Below, piece by piece: positions 1 through 7,434 of a stretch of 11,303 nucleotides of DNA. This DNA is from Oscillospiraceae bacterium (GTDB taxonomy: Bacteria > Bacillota > Clostridia > Oscillospirales > Ruminococcaceae), in contig JAEDMB010000058.1 of NCBI GenBank assembly GCA_016303235.1, forward strand, positions 1 to 11,303, written 5' to 3'. Made by a program: the position numbers and the translations under genes. The number at the start of each line of letters is the position of its first letter. The stretch's first letter is position 1. The notes beneath the pieces are model-generated. The model saw only the letters and a program-made list of their open reading frames with translations, searched no databases and was not told the DNA's origin.

Positions 1-1402
1 TATTATTTCTTTCAGCCTTTTCAGGTGCTGATATTATAACAAACTCATTCGGGTCGGCACCGCAGATTTTAAACATTCCTTTTATTTCAGCCAATTTTGC
101 ATCAAATCCATAGCTCGCTCCAACATAATAATTATGTCCTCTGACTGTAAATTGTCTGCAAGTTTTGAAATATATCGGTTTTGCCAGCTTAGTATTTGCA
201 TTGGTTACATCTTCAGCACGGGCAATTGATGTTCTTTTAGTAAGTTCTTCGACTTTTTCCGGATATTTTTCAGTCAGCACAGAAAAAGCATCATACATGA
301 GCTTTCCCTGTTCCCTTTCGTTTGCATAATATTCCTTACCGAATATTTTGTATACATAACATTCATCAGGTTTAGGATTTACAATATCAGAATCATTCTG
401 AGAAATATTTTCTTCTCCGGCTTTTATAATAACAAATTCATCAGGGTCAGCACCGCAGATTTTAAACATTCCCTTTATTTCAGCCAATTTTGCATCGAAA
501 CTATAACTCGTTCCAACATAATAATTATGTTCTCCGACAGTAAACTGTCTGCACGCTCTGAAATATACCGGTTTTGCATACTTAGTATTTGCGTTGATTA
601 CATCTTCAGCACGGGCAACTGATGTTTTTTTAGTAAGCTCTTCTGCCTTTCCGGGATATTTTTCAGTCAGCACAGAAAAAGCATCATACATGAGCTTTCC
701 CTGTTCCCTTTCGTTTGCATAATATTCCTTGCCGAATATTTTATAAACATAATATGTGTCGATATGCGGAACGGTTATGGTGTTCTGGTCATCGGGAATA
801 GTTACGTTAATCTTCACAGGTGAAACAATCGAAGAACAAACACCGTTTCGCTCCAGTATTTTCTTCATAGCCTCAGCTAATTTGTTAATATCGTTTCCCA
901 TATCCTCTCTCAAACGGAGAGCCTTACATTCTAAACTTACAAAGTCACAAATTTTTTGACATGTAGAATATTCATGCTCATCACCGTCATTTAACATATT
1001 ATCATAAAAAATTTCAGCATTATTGCTTGCTTCATGCCAGATATCTACAGAAACTATTGAAGACATATGTCTGAGCCTTTTGATGTTTGCCAGTTCAGTT
1101 GCAATTGTATCCTTGGACATAGAACTTTCACTTCTGAAGAAAAATGCAAATTTACAATTTTTGTTTCTCAACGCTTTATTTGCAGACATTTTCCAGTCAT
1201 TTTCATCATATGGCATATTAGCTGTATCAATCCAAAGATTATAACCGCTTTCATATAACAATTTGAAAAGATTCATTACAATCTGTGAGTCATAGTCATC
1301 ATGTGAATAGCTGAAAAATGCAAACGGCTTATCCATATTGCATTCCATTTTTTCTATTTTATTTGCTTTAAGATATTCAAGACCTATTAATTTCTGTGCC
1401 AT
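1..1402 (-). CDS. TIR-domain protein with tandem C-terminal modules (3' end outside window)
   Basis: This frame gives 467 codons with no stop and leaves the window, so the C-terminus is missing. Residues about 25-165 look like a TIR domain. A beta-strand plus turn, FAFFSYSHDD, lies at 27-36, and GYNLWIDT at 53-60 resembles the second TIR box. ATELA contains Glu103, which aligns by position with the catalytic glutamate of NAD-cleaving TIRs. After a linker (about 190-216) come two near-identical modules, about 218-325 and 349-456, each starting near FGKEYYANEREQGKLMYDAF and ending around FKICGADP. I cannot name this module. No signal peptide or membrane segment is seen, so the protein is probably cytoplasmic. 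The ATG at 1402 has AAGGAG eight bases upstream, and that site overlaps the stop of the HD-RyR gene, so the two are almost certainly co-transcribed and probably coupled. A likely role, by inference, is a TIR effector (NAD+ hydrolysis or nucleotide signal synthesis). Catalytic activity is not proven, and a scaffold role is possible. Confidence 0.8.
   Translation of the reverse strand, partial: MAQKLIGLEYLKANKIEKMECNMDKPFAFFSYSHDDYDSQIVMNLFKLLYESGYNLWIDTANMPYDENDWKMSANKALRNKNCKFAFFFRSESSMSKDTIATELANIKRLRHMSSIVSVDIWHEASNNAEIFYDNMLNDGDEHEYSTCQKICDFVSLECKALRLREDMGNDINKLAEAMKKILERNGVCSSIVSPVKINVTIPDDQNTITVPHIDTYYVYKIFGKEYYANEREQGKLMYDAFSVLTEKYPGKAEELTKKTSVARAEDVINANTKYAKPVYFRACRQFTVGEHNYYVGTSYSFDAKLAEIKGMFKICGADPDEFVIIKAGEENISQNDSDIVNPKPDECYVYKIFGKEYYANEREQGKLMYDAFSVLTEKYPEKVEELTKRTSIARAEDVTNANTKLAKPIYFKTCRQFTVRGHNYYVGASYGFDAKLAEIKGMFKICGADPNEFVIISAPEKAERNN
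36..750 (-). repeat. Tandem in-frame duplication, 393-bp period, inside the TIR gene
   Basis: Two copies, about 36-357 and 429-750, are offset by exactly 393 bp (131 codons). Positions 261-337 and 654-730 are identical over 77 bases. A sampled 60-base stretch (61-120 against 454-513) differs at about six sites. Each unit encodes about 108 residues joined by a divergent linker of about 23 residues. The very high DNA identity points to a recent duplication or ongoing gene conversion. The sequence left of 36 reads as another linker, so a third unit may follow beyond the window. Confidence 0.93.
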
Positions 1403-1410
1403 TTTTTTAA

Positions 1411-1416
1411 CTCCTT
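1411..1416 (-). promoter_or_regulatory. Ribosome binding site of the TIR gene, overlapping the upstream stop codon
   Basis: On the minus strand the bases read TAAGGAG, then eight bases, then ATG at 1402. The TAA is the stop of the HD-RyR gene, so a terminating ribosome sits directly on the initiation site of the TIR gene. This supports translational coupling and fixes the TIR start. Confidence 0.85.
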
Positions 1417-3406
1417 ATTTCAGTCTGTAAATTCTGATTCCATCGAACATTCTGAGCATAGCAAGCATACATTCCATAGGGTCTGTATCCTTATCCTGTT
1501 CTGCCTTGTCAAGTCTTTCGTAATTAATTTTTGTCAGAGTTTCAGATACTTTCTCCTGAGTTCCGTCAAAATCAGGAATCATATCTTTATGCTGTCTGAG
1601 TAAATCACGCTGGTTTTTACTGGGATTTCCGTAAATCCAGCCCATATCATAATGTTCCTGAAGCCATCTCTGATGTTCGAGCAAGCCTATTTTAACCAGT
1701 TCTTCCTTGCTGAATTTTTCAACCATTTCAAAATCAACAGATTTATCTGTATAGAAACAGCCGATTTCATTCAGATACTTTGCAAAAGCTTTTGCCTGAT
1801 TGATATTGGAAAGCTTATATTCAAGAGAAAGCTGTTTAAATGAATCTGAAAACTCTTCAATAACCTTTTCATCAGTCAGGAATTTATCTTCCTGTCCGGA
1901 CATTTTTGCATCTTTCCAGTCTGAATTATTCCATCTGCCGTTAAGCACTACTGCGAAATTATAAAGATTTATAAAATTGCTGTCTGACAAATAACATGTT
2001 CCGTTTCTGCGGACATTAGCCACAAGACCTATATCAACTGAAAGCTTAATGTCTGTCAGGTCAACTATTCTCTGAATGTCCTCCTGAAACTTTGATATAC
2101 CGTCATTTTTGATATACATTTCAGAATATGACTTAAGAGCCGGAGCCTTTTTTCCTTCCGGATTCTGAAGCCAGCTGATATATGAATCCTTAAACATATT
2201 TACTTTTGATATTTCTTTTTCGTCGTAAAGATAAACGGCTTTTATTTTATTGTCCGAAAAATCAAAAGTACAGTCCATAGGGTGAAGTTCTTTTTTTGAT
2301 TTTCTGCCGTAGGAGGTTCTGTCCCAGCACTGAAGCTCATCACAAAGCATTAACATATAAGCAAGCGGATGAAGTTCTGCTTTAAAAGGCTTATTGTTTT
2401 CGCCTTTATAATCTGCAATGCTGAATTTATACAGGCTGTTGTGCATAAGAATTGCCGTCAGTGAATCGAGATGTTCAGCTTTAAGCTCGCAATTCATTTC
2501 TTCAAACAGCTTTTTGAATAAAACCGATGCACTAAAATATGCATGGTCCATATAATAATTGAATTTATCCGGACAAGCTGGCTTTTCTGTAAGACATTCA
2601 AGCATTTGCTCTTCCGAAAATCCGTATGCATTACCTAATTTATCTGTTATTAAACGAGCAAACAGCTGATTTGTATTATCATAATCAGCACCAAGCATAT
2701 TTTTTATATCCGGCTTAATTTTTTCATCGATAGAAATAAGCGAATCTAATGAATGATATGCCACAAAAGGCTTGTCCTCTCTCTTTGCTCCGTTTACTTC
2801 AAAATAAGATTCAACCTGTTCAAAAGGCAGTTCAAACGGATAGCCGATATCATGGAATAATGATGCAAGTCCCCAGTACTGCAGATAATGATGTGCCGAT
2901 TCATGCTCGTCTGTCAGTCCGTAATATTTATTATAAGTATTTCTGTAAATATCATTTGATTCATAAACTGCAAGTCCGATAAGAAATACATATACTGAAT
3001 GTGAATAATGGTCTCTGTGTCTCATAAGAAGTTCACTTCCGTTTGCCTCAAACTCGGAGAGAAGCTCTATCATTCTTCTTGTTTTTTCATAACCACCGAC
3101 AAACATTTCAAGATAACAGAAATATACATCAAATGCATCTTCCTTTTTTCCTGATTTTAAAAATCGTTCGACAGCATTTTCAAGACATAATCTGTCAATA
3201 TCCTTTTCCATGTTATAAGGTATCTGATTTTTCTTTAAGCTTGTTCCATCGGAATCAAGATTTTCGGAGTCAAAAGTTACAGCTTTATTTTTATCGAATC
3301 TGAGTCCCTGACATCTGTTTCTGATAAAAGACAACGCCAGATTTTCAAGTCCGTTTTCTGGATATTTTTTGTCAGTTATTTTATTTTTTATCATTGTATA
3401 TGACAT
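1415..3406 (-). CDS. HD-domain phosphohydrolase with C-terminal RyR-like domain
   Basis: The predicted protein is 663 residues, cytoplasmic, with no signal peptide or membrane helix. An HD-type metal site can be traced in order: HYSHSVYVF (His133/His136), the FHDIGYPFE doublet His185-Asp186, DHAYFSA (His288), LMHNSLYKF (His322) and LCDELQ (Asp356). Such domains hydrolyse phosphomonoesters or phosphodiesters, often of nucleotides. Residues about 565-660 resemble the RyR domain: EHQRWLQEHYDMGWIYG at 577-593, then QHKDMIP at 605-611, a DKDTDP stretch at 638-643, and a final helix ending GIRIYRL. RyR domains occur in bacterial conflict-system proteins as suspected ligand-binding modules. The middle region (about 370-560) is unassigned. 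A start six bases further out (3412) is possible, but its ribosome site would be too close. The gene is first in an operon with the TIR gene and has a perfect sigma70 promoter. I infer a sensor or nucleotide-processing partner of the TIR protein. The HD call is firm; the RyR call is likely. Confidence 0.85.
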   Translation of the reverse strand: MSYTMIKNKITDKKYPENGLENLALSFIRNRCQGLRFDKNKAVTFDSENLDSDGTSLKKNQIPYNMEKDIDRLCLENAVERFLKSGKKEDAFDVYFCYLEMFVGGYEKTRRMIELLSEFEANGSELLMRHRDHYSHSVYVFLIGLAVYESNDIYRNTYNKYYGLTDEHESAHHYLQYWGLASLFHDIGYPFELPFEQVESYFEVNGAKREDKPFVAYHSLDSLISIDEKIKPDIKNMLGADYDNTNQLFARLITDKLGNAYGFSEEQMLECLTEKPACPDKFNYYMDHAYFSASVLFKKLFEEMNCELKAEHLDSLTAILMHNSLYKFSIADYKGENNKPFKAELHPLAYMLMLCDELQCWDRTSYGRKSKKELHPMDCTFDFSDNKIKAVYLYDEKEISKVNMFKDSYISWLQNPEGKKAPALKSYSEMYIKNDGISKFQEDIQRIVDLTDIKLSVDIGLVANVRRNGTCYLSDSNFINLYNFAVVLNGRWNNSDWKDAKMSGQEDKFLTDEKVIEEFSDSFKQLSLEYKLSNINQAKAFAKYLNEIGCFYTDKSVDFEMVEKFSKEELVKIGLLEHQRWLQEHYDMGWIYGNPSKNQRDLLRQHKDMIPDFDGTQEKVSETLTKINYERLDKAEQDKDTDPMECMLAMLRMFDGIRIYRLK

Positions 3407-3412
3407 ATACAT

Positions 3413-3420
3413 TCTCCTTC
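3413..3420 (-). promoter_or_regulatory. Ribosome binding site of the HD-RyR gene that decides its start
   Basis: GAAGGAGA lies one base before the ATG at 3412 but seven bases before the in-frame ATG at 3406. The spacing favours initiation at 3406, making the protein two residues shorter than the longest frame. Confidence 0.75.
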
Positions 3421-3441
3421 ATATTAAAAATATCTGATTAT

Positions 3442-3470
3442 ATTATACATTTAAACAGCAAATTTGTCAA
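3442..3470 (-). promoter_or_regulatory. Perfect consensus sigma70 promoter of the HD-RyR/TIR operon
   Basis: On the minus strand TTGACA (3465-3470) is followed by exactly 17 bases and TATAAT (3442-3447). Both hexamers match the consensus at every position. The ribosome site follows about 22 bases later. So strong a promoter implies either high constitutive expression or tight repression; the divergent LacI-type gene and the adjacent inverted repeat suggest repression. Confidence 0.85.
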
Positions 3471-3475
3471 GTATG

Positions 3476-3498
3476 AATATTATGTGAGGCATAATATT
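3476..3498. promoter_or_regulatory. Inverted repeat between divergent promoters, candidate operator
   Basis: AATATTATG (3476-3484) and CATAATATT (3490-3498) are perfect complements separated by TGAGG. The palindrome lies immediately upstream of the -35 box of the HD-RyR promoter and 17 bases before the TTGACA of the LacI promoter, so one bound dimer could affect both. It lacks the central CG typical of many LacI-family operators, so assignment to the neighbouring repressor is inference. Confidence 0.55.
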
Positions 3499-3515
3499 TT
3501 CAGCCGGTCAGATTC

Positions 3516-3547
3516 TTGACAATCGCAGAAATTTATGATAATATAAT
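3516..3547 (+). promoter_or_regulatory. Likely promoter of the LacI-family gene
   Basis: TTGACA at 3516-3521 is a perfect -35 box. The -10 region is AT-rich and ambiguous: TAATAT (3539-3544) at 17-base spacing, or TATAAT (3542-3547) at 20. With the opposing promoter it forms an 8-bp inverted repeat (TTGTCAAG at 3464-3471, CTTGACAA at 3515-3522). Confidence 0.55.
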
Positions 3548-3602
3548 AATGCATACTATTACGATATATTTAATAGACAATAAAGCGAAAGGAATGACTG
3601 AT

Positions 3603-4670
3603 ATGTCCATAAAAGATATTGCTGAAAAGGTCGGAGTTTCTGTATCCACTGTATCAAGAGTGCTGAACAGACCCGACTATAAATGTTCCTCAAAGGAACT
3701 CCGTGAACAGATATTCGCTGTCGCAAGAGAGATGAATTATGTTCCAAATGAATCCGCAAAAAATCTTCGTTCGGGCAAAAGCAAAAAGTCTGAACCTTAC
3801 CGCATAAGCATACTTGTGACAAGAACAGGCAGTTCAGAAACAGACCCGTTTTTTAATGAGCTTATCGGATTTATTCAGACAGAAATAAATAAAAATATGT
3901 GTATGCTTATGCGAATATGGTACCGCCCCGATTTTTCCGATGAGGGTAAGTGTTCAGCTTTGAATATAAGACAGACAGTTAAAGAGCTGTATAATGAAGA
4001 AACCTCCGACGGCATAATAATTGTCGGAAAATGTTGTCCTCAGGTTATAAAACAGCTTAAGGCACATTGGAAAAATATTGTATCGGTCAACCGTAATTCA
4101 ACTAACTATGATGTTGACGAGGTGCTTTGCGACGGAAAAAAAATTGCATCAACTGCTGTTGAATATCTTATTCGTCTGGGACACAGAAAAATAGCATATG
4201 TCGGCGAATGTCACAGGGAATCACGTTTTAAAGGATATAAGGAAACACTTTTGAAATACAATATTGAAACCGATATTGACTATATCATTCAAACGGGACT
4301 TTGCGAAAATGACGGATATTTAACAATGGAACAAATTATTCAGATGCAGGACAAGCCAACAGGAATTTACTGTGCAAATGATATTATCGCCATAGGAATG
4401 CTCAAGGCTCTCAGCAAATACAACAGCAGATATTATAATCCTTCTATAATTTCAAGCGATGATATTACGGAATCAAGATATACAAAGCCAATGCTTACAA
4501 CTATAAGCCTTCCGAAAGAAGAAATGGCAAAATTTACGGTGTATCTCCTGCTCGACAGACTTAACGGAGGACATAAGTCGGTAATACGGACAGAGATTGA
4601 AGGCAATCTTGTAATCCGCAACAGTTGCTTTCCGGTTAAGAATATGGATACAATAGAATATTATATCTGA
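3603..4670 (+). CDS. LacI/GalR-family transcriptional regulator
   Basis: The product is 355 residues, the usual length of the family. Residues 2-22 (SIKDIAEKVGVSVSTVSRVL) are a typical LacI helix-turn-helix, followed by NYVPNESAKNLRSG (about 45-58), which matches the hinge that enters the minor groove. Residues about 67-345 form a periplasmic-binding-protein-like effector domain, with LGHRKIAYVG in the middle and family hallmarks near the end (PMLTTISLPKEEMAKF, GNLVIRNSC). The start at 3603 places AAAGGA nine bases upstream and begins right at the HTH; an ATG at 3594 would leave no spacing. The effector is unknown; relatives mostly bind sugars or nucleosides. It is divergent from the HD-RyR/TIR operon with a palindrome between, so it may repress that operon and itself. 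It could instead control distant carbohydrate genes, as such regulators commonly do in ruminococci. The 3' end converges on the ABC operon with 18 bases between stops. Confidence 0.92.
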   Translation: MSIKDIAEKVGVSVSTVSRVLNRPDYKCSSKELREQIFAVAREMNYVPNESAKNLRSGKSKKSEPYRISILVTRTGSSETDPFFNELIGFIQTEINKNMCMLMRIWYRPDFSDEGKCSALNIRQTVKELYNEETSDGIIIVGKCCPQVIKQLKAHWKNIVSVNRNSTNYDVDEVLCDGKKIASTAVEYLIRLGHRKIAYVGECHRESRFKGYKETLLKYNIETDIDYIIQTGLCENDGYLTMEQIIQMQDKPTGIYCANDIIAIGMLKALSKYNSRYYNPSIISSDDITESRYTKPMLTTISLPKEEMAKFTVYLLLDRLNGGHKSVIRTEIEGNLVIRNSCFPVKNMDTIEYYI

Positions 4671-4688
4671 AAAAATAAAAAATTGCTG

Positions 4689-5309
4689 TCAGTCTTTAAA
4701 AAGTTTTCTTAGAATTATAAATACTGCTGAAATAATAATTACAGACAAACCAATCAATTTATACTTGTCCGAAAAATCTCCCCCGCTGTACATTGAAAAC
4801 AGATAAAATATTCCGAGTTTATCCTTTAATCCTATATTCATAGAATAATAAACAACTGCCGACATATATCCTGCTGAAGCATTTCCGCTTAGTCCGGCGA
4901 AAGCAAAGCCTAGAGCACCCATAAAAAAAGATGATGCAAAACTTCCGATAAAATGTCTCCATGTAATGTCACTTCCACAGTATTTCATAACAAGCACAAA
5001 AACTGCAGTTATAAGCATTACAGTTATTACAGAATAAATTACACGAATCATACAGACAGTAAGATAATCTGTTTTCTTTGAACGTATAACATCACGTATA
5101 TTTTCATTCTGTTCCGGAAGAAAAACAGGTGTAAGCATAATCACACCTATAAACGGCAGAAGCATTTCAAGAGGCTGTGCGGAAGCTCTTGAATCCAGCG
5201 AATTTATGCTGAATACAGCAGGTGTCAGAAATGCAGTTATAACAGCAATTATAAAATGTACCGCAAAATTATGCTTTAGATTTACGAGAACTATTTTTCC
5301 GTATAGCAT
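4689..5309 (-). CDS. ABC-2-type transporter small membrane subunit
   Basis: The product is about 206 residues and almost entirely hydrophobic, with about six predicted membrane helices: roughly 15-33, 46-64, 83-106, 117-134, one near 138-155, and 183-201. It has no ATPase motifs. The start at 5309 (MLYGKIVLVNLKHNF) has AAAGGG eight bases upstream. A start at 5351 would add 14 residues without a good ribosome site. The gene begins inside the 3' end of the upstream permease gene (41-base overlap), implying coupled translation in one operon with that permease and the ATPase. It presumably forms half of the membrane channel. The substrate is unknown. Confidence 0.72.
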   Translation of the reverse strand: MLYGKIVLVNLKHNFAVHFIIAVITAFLTPAVFSINSLDSRASAQPLEMLLPFIGVIMLTPVFLPEQNENIRDVIRSKKTDYLTVCMIRVIYSVITVMLITAVFVLVMKYCGSDITWRHFIGSFASSFFMGALGFAFAGLSGNASAGYMSAVVYYSMNIGLKDKLGIFYLFSMYSGGDFSDKYKLIGLSVIIISAVFIILRKLFKD

Positions 5310-6471
5310 AAAAATCACCCTTTCTTCTACGGCTGTATATGTAGGAATCAATAATTATCATGATAACTGCAAGAAATGTATAGAATATTCTGTTAAATAC
5401 AAATTTGCTGAAATCTTCTTCAAAAAGATTAGTCTCATAAAGCGAATTGTGACGGCATACAAGAGTAAATTTTCCTATATTTCCTGTAAGACCATTTGAA
5501 ATATTCATCATGCTTGATATCCACCATACACCCTGAACAAATACTGCAATCAAAGGAGATGATATTTCAGTAAAAAGCATTCCGACTGCTGATGAAATCA
5601 TAATATTCGGCAAAAGCCAGCATAATGACATTATGGGAATTGCAAAAATATCGGTTTTGCTGTCAGGATAAAGTGAAATTATGCTTATTGTTGACATAAT
5701 GGATAATATAATCACGGGAATAACAAGCACTGTTAAAACTGCTGTATATCTTGTAAATATAAGCTTTGCAGATGAAATTTTCCTTGAATATACAAGCTGT
5801 TCAATACGTGATTTTTTGTCATAGCCGGCAAGTACAGCAGATACGAATACCGGAAGCATTGATACTATTATTCCGATGTAATCGCAGAAAAGCCGTGCAT
5901 ATGCTCCGGTAATTCTGTCTTTTTCAACGAAATCATTATATTCAGCAAGAGCGTCCTCATAGGTTTTCGGAACAAGTGAAAAATTTTTTACTATATTATC
6001 ATCAGAATATTTTGAACCTCCGCCTATTATCTTATCGGCTTTTCTCATAAGTTCACGAAAATGCTCATATGTCATTGAATCGGGAATATTTATTTGTGGA
6101 ATATCAGAATTCTGACAAACTTCAAAATTATCAAGTTCAGATTTTGTAATTCCGGTAATTTCAGTAATAATTTCAGCTATCCTTGATTTTTTCTTTTCTG
6201 AAAGTTTTACTTCCTTGTAAAATCCTATTGGATATGCTATATATTCTCCGGAAATATATTCCATTAAAAGGCTTTCAGATGCGGAGGGCATAAGGATTTC
6301 AGGTATTTCCTTTTCAATATATCCGTAATCTTCAGAACCTGCTACGGGTGGACTTAAAGGTTCACCACTGTCTGAGATAAACTGTGTGAAATAAAATGCA
6401 GTTACTGTGAAAATATAAATCAGAAACGTAATTGAAAGCAGTATCTTTTTACATTCCTTGAAAAACAGCAT
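5269..6471 (-). CDS. ABC-2-type transporter permease with large extracytoplasmic segment
   Basis: The product is 400 residues. One helix (about 11-30) is followed by about 165 polar residues (31-195), then a cluster of helices at about 198-217, 243-267, 276-300, 303-322 and 361-380, and a basic tail. One N-terminal helix, a long external loop and a C-terminal helix bundle are common in ABC-2-type exporter permeases. The SRIEQLVYSRKISSAKLI stretch (221-238) looks like the cytoplasmic coupling segment facing the ATPase. The start overlaps the ATPase stop by one base (TAATG), with GGAGGTGA just upstream, so translation is coupled. The external loop could bind or sense a peptide or lipid substrate, but nothing here identifies it. 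Confidence 0.8.
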   Translation of the reverse strand: MLFFKECKKILLSITFLIYIFTVTAFYFTQFISDSGEPLSPPVAGSEDYGYIEKEIPEILMPSASESLLMEYISGEYIAYPIGFYKEVKLSEKKKSRIAEIITEITGITKSELDNFEVCQNSDIPQINIPDSMTYEHFRELMRKADKIIGGGSKYSDDNIVKNFSLVPKTYEDALAEYNDFVEKDRITGAYARLFCDYIGIIVSMLPVFVSAVLAGYDKKSRIEQLVYSRKISSAKLIFTRYTAVLTVLVIPVIILSIMSTISIISLYPDSKTDIFAIPIMSLCWLLPNIMISSAVGMLFTEISSPLIAVFVQGVWWISSMMNISNGLTGNIGKFTLVCRHNSLYETNLFEEDFSKFVFNRIFYTFLAVIMIIIDSYIYSRRRKGDFYAIRKNSSRKSKA

Positions 6472-7364
6472 TATTCTTCACCTCCCGAAATATCACAGCC
6501 ATTCTGATACATACAATACATATATGCATCTTCGCAGTCAGGTTCTGTCGGAACAGCTTCACGCAAATCCGGTATATTTTCAGAAATAATCCTCACCGTT
6601 GTATAATCCGCCTGAATAAGCATACCTGTAACTATGTATTTTTTCTTGATTTCGGGAAGATACTTTTTAGGAACATTTACTGTAAAAACCTTTCCTTCAG
6701 CATTTGAAATAAGTCCGGAGACTGTGCCTTTCCAGAGAATTTCACCGCTGTTCATAATTGCAATATCTTCGCATGATGCTTCAATATCGCCTACTATATG
6801 AGTGGACAATATAACAATTCTGTTTTCAGAGGCATCTGTAAGCAGATTGCGGAAACGTATTCTCTCCTCAGGGTCAAGACCTGCGGTAGGTTCATCAACA
6901 ATAAGTACCTTTGGATTGTGCAGAAGTGCCTGAGCTATTCCAAGACGGCGTTTCATTCCTCCTGAAAGAGCTTTGATTTTTTTGTGACAATGTTCTGTCA
7001 GATTTACTTTTCTTAAAAGAATGTCTATTCTCTCTGAACGTTCATTCCTTTTCATTCCTGAAAGAGTTCCCAGATAATCCAGAGCTTCAATGACCGTCAT
7101 ATTGGGATACATTGAAAATTCCTGTGGAAGATAGCCCGTAATACTGCGGATTTCACTTGTATTCTCAATCGGTATTCCGCAGACGGTAATTTTTCCGTCT
7201 TTTTTCTGATGAAGTCCGGCAAGAGTTTTCATCAGAGTAGTTTTTCCCGCACCGTTTCTTCCGAGAAGTCCGAACATTCCCTGATTTATTGTCAGGGAAA
7301 TATTTTTGAGTGCCTGCTTTTTGCCGTAAAACTTATTTACGTTTACAATTTCGATTTTTTCCAT
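6471..7364 (-). CDS. ABC transporter ATP-binding protein (ABC-2 exporter type)
   Basis: The product is 297 residues and has the complete motif set: Walker A GRNGAGKT at 35-42, Q-loop Gln81 in YLPQEF, signature LSGGM at 133-137, Walker B VLIVDEP at 153-159 with catalytic Glu158, D-loop GLDP, and switch His189 in LSTH. The C-terminal roughly 90 residues (after about 205) form the extension usual in drug- and bacteriocin-type exporters. The start at 7364 (MEKIEIVN) has AAAGGA nine bases upstream; an upstream TTG at 7382 would lie within the hairpin's T-run and is rejected. It energises the two downstream permeases. Cargo is unknown; self-protection against antimicrobial peptides is a reasonable guess given the kinase remnant upstream. 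No ordinary promoter fits between the hairpin and this gene. Confidence 0.93.
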   Translation of the reverse strand: MEKIEIVNVNKFYGKKQALKNISLTINQGMFGLLGRNGAGKTTLMKTLAGLHQKKDGKITVCGIPIENTSEIRSITGYLPQEFSMYPNMTVIEALDYLGTLSGMKRNERSERIDILLRKVNLTEHCHKKIKALSGGMKRRLGIAQALLHNPKVLIVDEPTAGLDPEERIRFRNLLTDASENRIVILSTHIVGDIEASCEDIAIMNSGEILWKGTVSGLISNAEGKVFTVNVPKKYLPEIKKKYIVTGMLIQADYTTVRIISENIPDLREAVPTEPDCEDAYMYCMYQNGCDISGGEE

Positions 7365-7379
7365 GAAATCAAATCCTTT

Positions 7380-7417
7380 CAAAAAAATAGCACAGAGCTT
7401 TTTAACTCTGTGCTATT
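7380..7417 (-). terminator. Intrinsic terminator or attenuator hairpin before the ABC operon
   Basis: ATAGCACAGAG (7387-7397) pairs perfectly with CTCTGTGCTAT (7406-7416) around an 8-base loop; A7386/T7417 can add a twelfth pair. Read on the minus strand, the stem is followed by a run of T residues (7386-7381), so it terminates transcription coming from CarD. The ATPase ribosome site begins only a few bases later. It is therefore either a terminator with a hidden promoter nearby or an attenuator with regulated readthrough. On the plus strand the stem lacks a T-run. Confidence 0.82.
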
Positions 7418-7434
7418 ATTGTAAAACGTAATTT

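Noticed and set aside
36..750. Long direct repeats that could suggest a CRISPR array or mobile element
   Set aside because: The 393-bp period is an exact multiple of three, both copies stay in one open frame, and the spacing is far too long for CRISPR. It is a coding domain duplication.
3516..3602. Longer N-terminus for the LacI-family gene from a TTG at 3516 or an ATG at 3594
   Set aside because: The TTG is part of the -35 box, the extra residues match nothing in the family, and AAAGGA is correctly spaced only for the ATG at 3603.
4671..4688. Bidirectional terminator between the convergent LacI-type and permease genes
   Set aside because: Only 18 bases separate the stops and I find no stem, only A-rich sequence, so no terminator can be supported there.
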